Shown piece by piece: positions 1-5,752 of a DNA stretch of 28,633 nucleotides. Location of the stretch: positions 1 through 28,633 of the IMG/VR virus record IMGVR_UViG_3300047323_000342. The stretch is one strand, 5' to 3'. The first letter of the stretch is position 1, and every line of letters starts with the position of its first letter. The position numbers and the translations under genes were made by a program. Below the pieces are notes generated by a model. It saw nothing but the letters and a program-made list of their open reading frames with translations. It was not told the origin of the DNA and searched no databases. The stretch is from a virus.

Positions 1-182
1 CGGCGAAAAAGATCGCAGTTGCCGGCGCGGCGGGCCTGCAAGGCCGCACGTTTGACCGTGCGCGCAATGCGTGGCGCATCATGGTTGATGACGGGCACAC
101 GTTCAGCAACGGCACTGAGGTAGCATCGTTGCGCACGCTGTTCGATAAGCTCGGAATCAACCTCTCCGACTACAAGCTCTGA
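1..182 (+). CDS. Unknown protein, C-terminal part only
   Basis: An open frame enters from the left edge (first full codon at base 3) and ends at TGA 180-182, giving 59 visible residues. The visible part contains FSNGTEVASLRTLFDKLGI and ends LSDYKL. There are no cysteines or membrane segments. I do not recognise the family. A GC hairpin and a new ribosome site follow the stop at once, so it is probably co-transcribed with the next gene at 231. Confidence 0.6.
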   Translation, partial: AKKIAVAGAAGLQGRTFDRARNAWRIMVDDGHTFSNGTEVASLRTLFDKLGINLSDYKL

Positions 183-189
183 TCGTTGC

Positions 190-215
190 GCCGCCGCCTC
201 TCACCGGGCGGCGGC
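190..215 (+). other. Intergenic GC hairpin without U-tract
   Basis: Perfect 9-bp inverted repeat GCCGCCGCC / GGCGGCGGC around an 8-base loop. It sits between the stop at 182 and the ribosome site AAGGACACACC-ATG at 221-233. No T run follows, so it is not a standard terminator. It has the same layout (stop, hairpin, ribosome site, ATG) as the spacers at 2945-3925 and may shape mRNA stability or processing. Confidence 0.6.
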
Positions 216-230
216 ACATAAGGACACACC

Positions 231-623
231 ATGATTACCGCATACAAGATGGACCCGGCATTCCTGCAAGGGAAGCTCGCCGAGTATCAGAAGCAAGTCG
301 GCGAAGGCACGCCGTTGCTGCCGATTTTCGTCAAGCAGACGGCTAAGATCGTCGCGCGCGAGCCGCGCGCCTACTGGCGCTATGGGCCCTACTGGTGGGC
401 CGTCAAGCGCATTCTGATCGACAACGATGTGAACGTTGGCACGTACATGGAGCCGATGTGGGCCGATGAGTATGCGTGCGAGACGCCGGAACTGACGCTC
501 ATCGCGGCGTGGGAATTTGGCGACGATGCGAGCAGTCAATTCGGCGTTTCGACGCGCGAATACGACCTCACCGACGACATTACGTTTTTGCTCTACGATC
601 CAGACCGCGAGGAAGCGAAGTAA
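231..623 (+). CDS. Small soluble protein of unknown function
   Basis: 130 residues, starting at ATG 231 after the ribosome site AAGGA about 7 bases upstream. The sequence is mixed and aromatic-rich in the middle (YWRYGPYWWAVKR, residues about 49-61) with an acidic second half (DDASSQ, YDLTDDITFLLYDPDREEAK). There is no signal peptide, membrane helix or metal motif. I do not recognise the family. It follows the partial gene to the left on the same strand, and a strong intrinsic terminator begins 7 bases after its stop, so it is the last gene of that transcript. Composition and ribosome site support a real gene; its function is unknown. Confidence 0.75.
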   Translation: MITAYKMDPAFLQGKLAEYQKQVGEGTPLLPIFVKQTAKIVAREPRAYWRYGPYWWAVKRILIDNDVNVGTYMEPMWADEYACETPELTLIAAWEFGDDASSQFGVSTREYDLTDDITFLLYDPDREEAK

Positions 624-629
624 GGCACG

Positions 630-653
630 GCCCGGCTCATGCCGGGCTTTTTT
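630..653 (+). terminator. Rho-independent terminator
   Basis: GCCCGGC-TCAT-GCCGGGC followed by TTTTTT: a 7-bp perfect GC stem, tetraloop and six T. It ends the rightward transcript of the gene at 231. The stop codon of the leftward ligase gene lies in its loop (637-639), so the two convergent units meet here. The minus strand has no U run, so it looks one-directional. Confidence 0.85.
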
Positions 654-1305
654 CTTTCGTGCGCCCGAAGCCCAACGCGGCGGTGCGGCTGTAATTTGCG
701 TACTTCACCTTTATCCAGTCGCGCGAGCGCCCGCGCTGGTAGGGCGATGCGAGGCGCTTGGCGACCATACCCTCAAGATCGAGGCTCGCGGCCTGCTCGA
801 AAACAAAATGCCCGGCTCCGACAATGCCGCTCGCGACGATCAAGGTGCTCGTGTCATCGAGCGCACCGCGCAGATGGCCTTGCCGCTCAATCAACGGCAG
901 TGCGCGCAAGTCTCGCCCGTTGAGCGAGAGCGCATCGAACAGATACAGGCGCGCAGGATGCTCGCGCGCGGCGGCGCCCACGTTCGCCGGCTTCTTAGTG
1001 ACCGCGCGCCGGCGCAACCGCTCGAATGATGAGCGCCCGCTCGCATCGTCAACGGTCAATTCCGCGTCAAGCACGAAGTCACCGGGCAACGCCGCGACCG
1101 CCTGCACCACGTCGGGAAACGAGAGGTTCAGGGAGTTCCCCTCTCTGCTGAGAAGCTCGGCGTGCTCGCCTGTCTTTCGCACGAGGCACCGATAGCCGTC
1201 GTACTTCAATTGAAAGAGCCAATTCTCGTCGGAGAACGCGCGCCGCCCGAGCGTGGCGAGCATCAAATCGGCGGCCTCAATTTGTGTATTTGGCGGCAAT
1301 GTCAT
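637..1305 (-). CDS. Minimal ATP-dependent DNA ligase (catalytic domain only)
   Basis: 222 residues. The nucleotidyltransferase motifs of ATP-dependent DNA ligases appear in order: motif I KYDGYR at 34-39 (Lys34 the expected AMP-accepting lysine), LLSREGN at 51-57, LDAEL at 79-83, LFDAL at 122-126, motif IV LEGMVAKR at 177-184 and motif V DWIKVK at 196-201. The product should seal nicks in DNA using ATP. The chain stops about 20 residues after motif V, so the C-terminal OB-fold domain of LigD-type and most viral ligases is absent. It resembles the ligase domain of bacterial LigD more than a T4-type ligase. The start at 1305 lies inside the upstream 73-residue gene (29-base overlap), so it belongs to the leftward hicAB operon. 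Family call is firm; activity without an OB fold is inferred. Confidence 0.85.
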   Translation of the reverse strand: MTLPPNTQIEAADLMLATLGRRAFSDENWLFQLKYDGYRCLVRKTGEHAELLSREGNSLNLSFPDVVQAVAALPGDFVLDAELTVDDASGRSSFERLRRRAVTKKPANVGAAAREHPARLYLFDALSLNGRDLRALPLIERQGHLRGALDDTSTLIVASGIVGAGHFVFEQAASLDLEGMVAKRLASPYQRGRSRDWIKVKYANYSRTAALGFGRTKEKSPA

Positions 1306-1498
1306 GGCGGCCGAACCATGCGGACACGTAACCGGCTTTGGCCCATGCGAACGCCTCGTGCCCGGCTTGCGCTTCGCTCAGGCCGGAATACGCGCAGAAG
1401 TGCTCGAAGTCATCGAGCGCGGTATGCCCTATCTCATTGCGCGGCATCGGCTCGCGCAGGATGGTTGCGAGCAATTCATCGGGGTTTTGGTAGCACAT
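1277..1498 (-). CDS. Small protein of unknown function (73 aa)
   Basis: 73 residues beginning MCYQNPDELLATIL. The start at 1498 was chosen because a near-perfect ribosome site (AAAGGAGG, 5 bases before the ATG) stands there; the frame is open further upstream but without such a site. The sequence is helical-looking, with an aromatic and alanine-rich centre (LDDFEHFCAYSGLSEAQAGH) and the end WFGRHDIAAKYTN. I do not recognise the family. It sits 28 bases after the BrnA-like gene and overlaps the ligase start, suggesting coupled translation with the ligase. Confidence 0.65.
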   Translation of the reverse strand: MCYQNPDELLATILREPMPRNEIGHTALDDFEHFCAYSGLSEAQAGHEAFAWAKAGYVSAWFGRHDIAAKYTN

Positions 1499-1526
1499 AG
1501 CGACCTCCTTTATGCCGCTCGAGCAA

Positions 1527-1844
1527 TCAGGATTCCCGGCGCCGCTGCACCTCGGAAAACGGCCGGGCTTGAGCGAAGTCCTCGGGCGTCCATTCCGGGT
1601 TGTCGGGATCGGCCGCAATGCCGCGCAGGATCGCGGCGTTCTCCGCGCGTGTCGGGCGGATTAGCCGCGCGCGCCGCACCTCGCTTTCCTCGAAACGGAA
1701 CTCGATGCGGCCCGGATACGAGCAAAAGACTTGCCGCCGGAACGATACGAAGTCGCGCGGCGTGCGGCGCGCTGTCGGCATCATGGCGACCGTCTCCCAT
1801 TCGGCGGCGCCACGCGGGCGGATCATGGCGCAGAGGACTTTCAT
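1527..1844 (-). CDS. Small protein with BrnA-antitoxin-like C-terminal segment
   Basis: 105 residues. The start ATG at 1844 overlaps the stop of hicB (ATGA), so translation is probably coupled. The first 60 residues are basic and unfamiliar (MKVLCAMIRPRGAAEWETV, then an arginine-rich stretch). Residues about 62-98 (RPTRAENAAILRGIAADP followed by DNPEWTPEDFAQARP) resemble, from memory, the segment before the ribbon-helix-helix of BrnA-type antitoxins. No ribbon-helix-helix follows; the chain ends after EVQRRRES. It may be an antitoxin remnant or an unrelated protein sharing this short motif. Its place in the hicAB operon fits a toxin-antitoxin role, but that is inference. Confidence 0.6.
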   Translation of the reverse strand: MKVLCAMIRPRGAAEWETVAMMPTARRTPRDFVSFRRQVFCSYPGRIEFRFEESEVRRARLIRPTRAENAAILRGIAADPDNPEWTPEDFAQARPFSEVQRRRES

Positions 1845-2254
1845 GAGGCCGCCTGCTCATCGCGGATCGTCTCGAGCGCGGCGCGCACTAGAAAGCCGCT
1901 GCGCGTCTCGCGGCGGCGCTCGGCGTAGGCGTCAATCTGCGCGAGCACGAAGCGCGGCAAGCTGATATTGACGCGCTCTTGCTTCACGTCGAAGCGCGCC
2001 GGATCGACCTCGACGAACGCCCAAAAAGCGCCCTCATAGTCGGGGTTCTCGCGCAAGCTCTCGATATCGGACGGTTCGAACTTGACCGTATCACCGGCCT
2101 CGATGGACGTTTCGACCCAACCCTCGATAGCCTCGAGCGTGTTCGTGAGCGCGACCGCGACCGACTCGCCCGCCGACGTGCAACCCGGAAAATCCGGCAC
2201 CGTCACGCCGTAACTGCTGCCCTCATCCTTGTGGATTGCGACCGGAAATTGCAT
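1841..2254 (-). CDS. hicB: HicB-type antitoxin
   Basis: 137 residues from ATG 2254, chosen over upstream in-frame codons because GGAG and AGGT precede it and the protein then begins MQFPVAIHKDEG as HicB proteins do. Residues about 1-80 form the HicB partial RNase-H-like fold (VPDFPGCTSAGESVAVAL is the hallmark). Residues about 98-132 (VNISLPRFVLAQIDAYAERR) are a ribbon-helix-helix DNA-binding segment. HicB neutralises HicA and represses its own operon. It lies downstream of hicA, as in the usual hicAB order, but a terminator-like hairpin separates them. The 3' end overlaps the next gene by 4 bases. Confidence 0.88.
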   Translation of the reverse strand: MQFPVAIHKDEGSSYGVTVPDFPGCTSAGESVAVALTNTLEAIEGWVETSIEAGDTVKFEPSDIESLRENPDYEGAFWAFVEVDPARFDVKQERVNISLPRFVLAQIDAYAERRRETRSGFLVRAALETIRDEQAAS

Positions 2255-2276
2255 ACCTGACTCCATTGTTTGTGCG

Positions 2277-2308
2277 AAAAACCCGCCGGGCCTGCTGCTG
2301 CCCGGCGG
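2277..2308 (-). terminator. Terminator between hicA and hicB
   Basis: Read leftward: CCGCCGGGC - 8-base loop - GCCCGGCGG, then GTTTTT. The perfect 9-bp stem is followed by five T. It begins a few bases after the hicA stop and ends about 22 bases before the hicB start. It should partly or wholly stop transcripts that have passed hicA. Confidence 0.75.
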
Positions 2309-2312
2309 CACC

Positions 2313-2498
2313 TCAGAACTTCACGCCTGACTGCCTCTCGATGCTTTTGAGCGTCCCTATCGGGATATCTCTGTCAGGGTGCTTCACCGTCGTAGTGCCC
2401 GGTTTCGTTGGGTGCCGAAAGTGGTGATGACTGCCCTTCACCCTCGCCAGCCTCCAACCCTCCTGCTCAAGCATTCGTATCACTGTTTTTGAATCCAT
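2313..2498 (-). CDS. hicA: HicA toxin, mRNA interferase
   Basis: 61 residues, the normal length. It shows the full HicA signature: GWRLARVKGSHHHF (14-27) with the catalytic histidine region GSHHHF at 22-27, then HPTKPGTTTVKHPDRDIP and GTLKSIERQSGVKF at the end. HicA is a small double-stranded-RNA-binding-fold ribonuclease that cleaves mRNA and is held inactive by HicB. The ATG at 2498 is preceded by CGGGGAAAACG, a usable ribosome site. It is the first gene of the leftward operon hicA, hicB, 105 aa, 73 aa, ligase. On a plasmid-phage it would act as a post-segregational stabiliser or an anti-phage device. Confidence 0.93.
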   Translation of the reverse strand: MDSKTVIRMLEQEGWRLARVKGSHHHFRHPTKPGTTTVKHPDRDIPIGTLKSIERQSGVKF

Positions 2499-2536
2499 CG
2501 TTTTCCCCGAGTGCTCGTGTGTATTCTAATCCACAT

Positions 2537-2547
2537 TTAGGAAAACG
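2537..2547 (+). repeat. TTAGGAAAACG element, copy 1
   Basis: TTAGGAAAACG in the divergent gap between hicA and the gene at 2636. It matches the core of the elements upstream of the virion genes. A TGTAAA stretch lies 27-32 bases after its first base. Orientation matches the rightward gene. It may be a promoter element or, here, an operator for the divergent pair. Confidence 0.5.
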
Positions 2548-2576
2548 TGTGTGTATCTGCGTGTGTAAAAAAGTTC

Positions 2577-2605
2577 TTGCATTTCAAAACGTGAGCGCAT
2601 ACGAT
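2577..2605 (+). promoter_or_regulatory. Possible sigma-70 promoter for the small-gene run
   Basis: TTGCAT, 17-base spacer, TACGAT, about 30 bases before the ATG at 2636. It matches 4 of 6 in each box with ideal spacing. It is in the divergent hicA / small-gene gap, where a rightward promoter is expected. Confidence 0.35.
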
Positions 2606-2635
2606 ATCGATAAATCAACGAGAGGGAGCGGCATC

Positions 2636-2944
2636 ATGGCAAAGGGCAACACGGTTCGGTTCTCGCACAGCGGCATTCGCGGCACGTTCAAGCGCGACAC
2701 GCAGATGATCGACTGGGACGGCAAGCAATACCCGCTCGCCGACGCGCGGCCGTGGATGAAGGAGCGGATCAAGGAAGTGTGCGACCGCGCCGACGGCATC
2801 GCCAAGCCGGTAGAGAACCGGTGGACCCTGCGCTGGTTCGACGCCGAGGAGCACACCTCGCATTTCGCTGACTGGCGCGACCTGAGCAACGTGCTCGCGC
2901 GCCTCGTGGCCGCCGGCATGAAGGTTGAAGTCTCGGCAATCTAA
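2636..2944 (+). CDS. Small protein of unknown function (102 aa)
   Basis: 102 residues, starting at ATG 2636 with the ribosome site AGGGAG 7 bases upstream. The frame is open further upstream, but that part contains the divergent promoter region and low-complexity translation. It reads MAKGNTVRFSHSGIRGTF, with a central WDGKQYPLADARPWMKERIK and an end ARLVAAGMKVEVSAI; a mixed alpha/beta single domain is likely. There is no known motif. It is the first gene of the rightward small-gene run and is followed by the first of four repeated hairpin spacers. Confidence 0.72.
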   Translation: MAKGNTVRFSHSGIRGTFKRDTQMIDWDGKQYPLADARPWMKERIKEVCDRADGIAKPVENRWTLRWFDAEEHTSHFADWRDLSNVLARLVAAGMKVEVSAI

Positions 2945-2952
2945 GACAACCC

Positions 2953-2970
2953 GCCCGGTTCGCGCCGGGC
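2953..2970 (+). repeat. Repeated intergenic hairpin spacer, copy 1
   Basis: GCCCGG-TTCGCG-CCGGGC, starting 8 bases after the stop at 2944, then TCCAACGTAGGGAGCAACGCC and the ATG at 2992. No U-tract follows. The same stem, loop and ribosome-site block recur at 3284 and 3584. Confidence 0.75.
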
Positions 2971-2991
2971 TCCAACGTAGGGAGCAACGCC

Positions 2992-3276
2992 ATGATTAAG
3001 AACCCCGAGCAAGGCACGAATTTCGTGTTCTCAGGCCCGAATGTGTGCGGCAAGCGCGGCATCGATCACACGCACCTCATGTTCGCGCGCGTCGAACTCC
3101 AACGCCTGACGCGCGAGGCGTACTACACGAGCACCAACGGCGGCCCGGCGCGCGTCTCGCTGATCGCGAGCATCGACGGCGAATACCGCGCGGCGTATCC
3201 TTTCGCGCGCCCGCTCTCGGCAATGCCGCGCGCGACGCGCACCACGCCGAGCAATCCCTGCTGGCCGTTCGTCTAA
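2992..3276 (+). CDS. Small protein of unknown function (94 aa)
   Basis: 94 residues, with ribosome site GTAGGGAG 9 bases before the ATG. It begins MIKNPEQGTNFVFSGP, has a central REAYYTSTNGGPARVSLIAS and ends PSNPCWPFV. Two cysteines (near residue 19 and near the end) are far apart, so no metal site is evident. The family is not recognised. It lies between two nearly identical hairpin spacers in a run of similar-sized genes of unknown function, the usual arrangement of phage early or accessory genes. Confidence 0.68.
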   Translation: MIKNPEQGTNFVFSGPNVCGKRGIDHTHLMFARVELQRLTREAYYTSTNGGPARVSLIASIDGEYRAAYPFARPLSAMPRATRTTPSNPCWPFV

Positions 3277-3283
3277 CAACCCC

Positions 3284-3301
3284 GCCCGGTTCGCGCCGGG
3301 C
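3284..3301 (+). repeat. Repeated intergenic hairpin spacer, copy 2
   Basis: GCCCGG-TTCGCG-CCGGGC, identical in stem and loop to copy 1, then TCAACGTAGGGAGCAACC and the ATG at 3320. No U-tract. Confidence 0.75.
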
Positions 3302-3319
3302 TCAACGTAGGGAGCAACC

Positions 3320-3577
3320 ATGCAACAACTTCTGATTGAAACGATGAGCGCGCAAGTCGCGCGCATTGACGGCGTGCTGTCGTTTCGCGCATGGGATGAC
3401 GTTGCCGACGACCTCGGGCCGTGGCATCCGGTCGATTCGTTCGTCATCACGTCGATTGAAGTCACGTTCTCTTATATGAACGATCAGGACTTGGCCGATA
3501 CGCTTTCGGGCAACTCGGTTTGCAACCTGTCCAACGAAACCGCGCTCGCGATTGTGCGCGCCGTGCGCAAGCACTAA
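3320..3577 (+). CDS. Small protein of unknown function (85 aa)
   Basis: 85 residues with ribosome site GTAGGGAG and ATG at 3320. The sequence begins MQQLLIETMSAQVARIDGVLSF, with a central FVITSIEVTFSYMNDQDLAD and the end ALAIVRAVRKH. A compact alpha/beta domain is plausible; no catalytic or metal motif is visible. Not recognised. It is preceded and followed by members of the repeated hairpin spacer family. Confidence 0.68.
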   Translation: MQQLLIETMSAQVARIDGVLSFRAWDDVADDLGPWHPVDSFVITSIEVTFSYMNDQDLADTLSGNSVCNLSNETALAIVRAVRKH

Positions 3578-3583
3578 AACCCT

Positions 3584-3601
3584 GCCCCGTTCGCGCGGGG
3601 C
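3584..3601 (+). repeat. Repeated intergenic hairpin spacer, copy 3, with compensatory change
   Basis: GCCCCG-TTCGCG-CGGGGC. Relative to copies 1 and 2 the fifth stem pair has flipped from G-C to C-G on both arms, keeping the stem intact and the loop identical. ACACCGTAGGGAGCAACC and the ATG at 3620 follow. Confidence 0.75.
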
Positions 3602-3619
3602 ACACCGTAGGGAGCAACC

Positions 3620-3883
3620 ATGCAACGCAACAGTCTTTCCGCCGCCCTCTCGCGCACGTTTGCCGCGCCGCGCGTGCGCGCACCGGACCCGCACCGCCGC
3701 GCCCGCGAGCAGGCCAAGCCGCTCGCCGCGCAACACGGCATCGAGATTGAGCGCGTCGATTCCGGGTTTAACGTATGGCCGCCCGAGGCGTTCGCCGGTG
3801 TGGACCCGTTCGATGGCGACCATTACGCGCAGGACTGGGGCGACGTGCTCGCCCGCGTGAAAGCCTACGCCGACGCACAATAA
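3620..3883 (+). CDS. Small protein of unknown function (87 aa)
   Basis: 87 residues with ribosome site GTAGGGAG and ATG at 3620. The first third is basic and arginine-rich (MQRNSLSAALSRTFAAPRVR, then PDPHRRAREQ), and the rest is acidic (DPFDGDHYAQDWGDVLARVK). There is no membrane segment. Not recognised. It is flanked by spacer hairpins 3 and 4. Confidence 0.65.
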   Translation: MQRNSLSAALSRTFAAPRVRAPDPHRRAREQAKPLAAQHGIEIERVDSGFNVWPPEAFAGVDPFDGDHYAQDWGDVLARVKAYADAQ

Positions 3884-3891
3884 CCAACCCC

Positions 3892-3910
3892 GCCCGGCCG
3901 CGCGCCGGGC
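3892..3910 (+). repeat. Repeated intergenic hairpin spacer, copy 4 (divergent)
   Basis: GCCCGGC-CGCGC-GCCGGGC: a 7-bp stem and different loop, followed by TCACCGGATCACACC and the ATG at 3926. It has the same position and layout as copies 1-3, but the ribosome-site block GTAGGGAGCAACC is not conserved. Confidence 0.65.
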
Positions 3911-3925
3911 TCACCGGATCACACC

Positions 3926-4219
3926 ATGCACCAGATCGAGATTTTCTTTTACCGCCCTGACGACGGCGCAATGACGCCGGCGGCGCACCGCGCGCACGAA
4001 CTCGGCGCGAGCGTTCTCTACGCGCAGGAGACGGTTTCCACCCCGTTCGTCTACGTGAAAGAGCGCAAAGATGGCATGTTCGCTGTCGGCGTGATGCAAT
4101 CCGCCGCGCGCCCGCCGCTCGTGGTGTTCGCCGGCCGATCGGTGGACGAAGCAATCGGCTATGCCAAGTGCCTCGAGCCGCGCGTGATCCGGCCGCTCGA
4201 GCAACTTTTGAGGGCGTGA
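3926..4219 (+). CDS. Small protein of unknown function (97 aa)
   Basis: 97 residues from ATG 3926; only GGA in CCGGATC serves as a weak ribosome site. Beta-rich pattern: MHQIEIFFYRPDDGAM, then FVYVKERKDGMFAVGVMQ and RPPLVVFAGRSVDEAIGYAK, ending RVIRPLEQLLRA. No known motif. The next gene starts 4 bases after the stop, so the two are tightly coupled. Confidence 0.68.
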   Translation: MHQIEIFFYRPDDGAMTPAAHRAHELGASVLYAQETVSTPFVYVKERKDGMFAVGVMQSAARPPLVVFAGRSVDEAIGYAKCLEPRVIRPLEQLLRA

Positions 4220-4223
4220 CGCG

Positions 4224-4418
4224 ATGGCACTCGACCTATCCAAAATCCCGGCGCATATTCTCGTGGACGTGCGCGAGCGCGGGCACTCTGACGCTGATAT
4301 CGCGGCCATGACGCCGCGCGAATTGTTCTCGGAATACTGCGAGTGGAATGGCCTGCTTCGTTGGGGCGATACCCTCTTTTCAGCCGTCGAAGCCTGCCAG
4401 AAAGCGAGCAAGCCGTGA
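4224..4418 (+). CDS. Small protein of unknown function (64 aa)
   Basis: 64 residues from ATG 4224. It contains LSKIPAHILVDVRERGHSDA and MTPRELFSEYCEWNGLLRWG, a pattern of short amphipathic helices. The phrase MTPRELFSEYCEWNG is typical of small phage proteins seen near replication or accessory genes, but I assign no function. The stop overlaps the GTG start of the next gene (GTGA). Confidence 0.65.
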   Translation: MALDLSKIPAHILVDVRERGHSDADIAAMTPRELFSEYCEWNGLLRWGDTLFSAVEACQKASKP

Positions 4419-4639
4419 AAATCGACGAAAAATTCAACAAGCGGACGGCGAACCTGATCGAAGTGCAACCGCCTTCGGTTCGCGTTGGCCCGCAATACGC
4501 GCTCGGCATCGTTGCCGAGTTCTACACCCTGCCCGGTGATCCTGACCAACGCACGCTCAAGATTCACCTGACGCCCGCCGAGGCCCTTCACCTGTCTGAG
4601 CAACTTCTCGCGGCCGCGCGCCGCGCGCTGCAACCGTGA
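4415..4639 (+). CDS. Small protein of unknown function (74 aa), GTG start
   Basis: 74 residues if translation begins at GTG 4415, which overlaps the previous stop as GTGA. An upstream ATG at 4343 lies inside the previous gene and is less likely. The product reads MKIDEKFNKRTANLIEVQPP, then VRVGPQYALGIVAEFYTLPG and ends LSEQLLAAARRALQP; strands followed by a C-terminal helix are plausible. Not recognised. The next gene starts with another GTGA overlap. Confidence 0.62.
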   Translation: MKIDEKFNKRTANLIEVQPPSVRVGPQYALGIVAEFYTLPGDPDQRTLKIHLTPAEALHLSEQLLAAARRALQP

Positions 4640-4911
4640 AAAGGCCCGGCGCCGTCTCGCTCGCCGAGGTTGCCGCCAAGGCGACTCACCTCGACGTTGC
4701 CTGTACCCGGTGCGACCGGCGCGGGCGCTACCTGCTCGCGCGGCTCGTGGCGCACCTCGGCCCTGACTATCCGATGACGGACCTCGGCGCCGAACTAGCA
4801 AACTGTCCTAACCGAAACGCAACGAGCCATGCCGCGCGATGCGACGTGTATTTTCCCGGCCTTGTGGCGATTCTCAACACGGAGGATTCAGGCGAAAGCG
4901 AAAAGCACTGA
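4636..4911 (+). CDS. Small zinc-ribbon-like protein (91 aa), GTG start
   Basis: 91 residues from GTG 4636, overlapping the previous stop. Cysteines at 23 and 26 (CTRCDRRGRY), 57 (NCPNR) and 69 (RCDVYFPG) form a plausible four-cysteine zinc site. The segment CDRRGRY-LARLV-HLG followed by a CP and a RC-V-FP motif is a recurring small-protein family in proteobacteria and phages, of unknown function, as far as I recall. It is the last of three genes joined by 4-base overlaps. Confidence 0.72.
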   Translation: MKRPGAVSLAEVAAKATHLDVACTRCDRRGRYLLARLVAHLGPDYPMTDLGAELANCPNRNATSHAARCDVYFPGLVAILNTEDSGESEKH

Positions 4912-5003
4912 CTAGGAAAGTGAAACGATAGACACCCCTCATAGCGACCATGTGACTTGCGCAATCATGTGCCGCATTTGTCCAATACTGTGGAGATAAC
5001 CCG

Positions 5004-5300
5004 ATGCGCCGCGCAACCTACTCGCATGAGTTCGAACAAGGCGTGCATGTGCTCGTAGACCTGAACGAAGGCGCGAGCATCACGAACGATGTGGAGCGCG
5101 TTATTCGCGACCTGTACAGCGCGGGCTTGGATACGTCCATGCCGGTCATCTATCGCGACTCGTGCGGCGACTATGACCGGATTTTGGTCACGCCCGATGG
5201 CGAATTCACCGCGTTCCTGCCTCTGCGCACGAAAGACCGCGCGAAGGCGATCCGCATGGTGCATAGCATTGCCGGGCTCGCGAAGGTTGGCGCATCATGA
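5004..5300 (+). CDS. Small protein of unknown function (98 aa)
   Basis: 98 residues, with ribosome site GGAGATAACCCG before ATG 5004. It reads MRRATYSHEFEQGVHVLVDL, then DRILVTPDGEFTAFLPLRTK and AKAIRMVHSIAGLAKVGAS; an alpha/beta fold is likely. Not recognised. The 92-base gap before it carries a weak CTAGGAAAGTG match to the recurrent element (4912-4922) but no convincing promoter. Confidence 0.7.
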   Translation: MRRATYSHEFEQGVHVLVDLNEGASITNDVERVIRDLYSAGLDTSMPVIYRDSCGDYDRILVTPDGEFTAFLPLRTKDRAKAIRMVHSIAGLAKVGAS

Positions 5301-5323
5301 TTACCCGATTGGGAGAATGAACG

Positions 5324-5683
5324 ATGGCAACGAAAGACGTGAAGCTGATCGACAAGGTGACGGGCGGCCATGCCGTACACCGCCGCGACACCACGACCGG
5401 GCAAGAGTGGATCGACCTGCACGATGAGGACTGGGACACGTTCTACGGCGCCCTACCCGTCGATACGTCGGTTCTCGCAATCAACAATGCGCTCAACATG
5501 ATCGCGCGCGCCGAGCAGCGCGGCTTTGAAGCCGGCAAGCAGGCCAAGCAAAACGAGGTGCTCGCGGTGCTCGGCGTGACTGACACGGTGCGCGCACTGC
5601 GCGCCGGCATCACCGAGGAAGTCGGCAAGCTCGAAAGCGAGATGACCTCGAGAATCGGCGCGGCCGATAGGTTGCGCTACTGA
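5324..5683 (+). CDS. Small helical protein of unknown function (119 aa)
   Basis: 119 residues, with ribosome site GGGAGAATGAACG before ATG 5324. A short beta-rich start (MATKDVKLIDKVTGGHAV) is followed by long predicted helices (AINNALNMIARAEQRGFEAG, then ITEEVGKLESEMTSRIGAAD), so a coiled-coil or oligomeric protein is plausible. It lies just before the portal unit, but the CAGGAAAACG element and long hairpin separate them. Function unknown. Confidence 0.7.
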   Translation: MATKDVKLIDKVTGGHAVHRRDTTTGQEWIDLHDEDWDTFYGALPVDTSVLAINNALNMIARAEQRGFEAGKQAKQNEVLAVLGVTDTVRALRAGITEEVGKLESEMTSRIGAADRLRY

Positions 5684-5684
5684 G

Positions 5685-5694
5685 CAGGAAAACG
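5685..5694 (+). repeat. CAGGAAAACG element, copy 2 (before portal)
   Basis: CAGGAAAACG starts 2 bases after the stop at 5683 and runs into the long hairpin at 5699-5752. It differs from the other copies by C for T in the first position. It is 63 bases before the portal ATG. Confidence 0.45.
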
Positions 5695-5698
5695 GGCG

Positions 5699-5752
5699 CC
5701 GGTGCGCCCGGTATGTGCGGCGATGATTGACGCTGCACATACCACGCACCGG
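5699..5752 (+). promoter_or_regulatory. Long hairpin abutting the portal start
   Basis: CCGGTGCG - CCC - GGTATGTGC - 16-base loop - GCACATACC - A - CGCACCGG. Two perfect arms (8 and 9 bp) are interrupted by a CCC/A internal loop, giving a 17-bp stem. It ends 4 bases before ATG 5757. There is no T run, so it is not an intrinsic terminator; it covers the region where the portal ribosome site should be. Confidence 0.65.

Noticed and set aside
2945-3925. CRISPR-like array from the repeated spacers
   Set aside because: The repeats are about 250-330 bases apart, separated by genes, and differ in the stem; there are no short regular spacers or cas genes.
3911-4801. A 296-codon minus-strand frame over the small-gene run
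   Set aside because: It crosses four rightward genes joined by overlaps and ribosome sites; Arg-rich product without a family.
4912-4922. CTAGGAAAGTG as a further copy of the recurrent element
   Set aside because: It lacks the AACG end and the second block; too weak to list as a copy.
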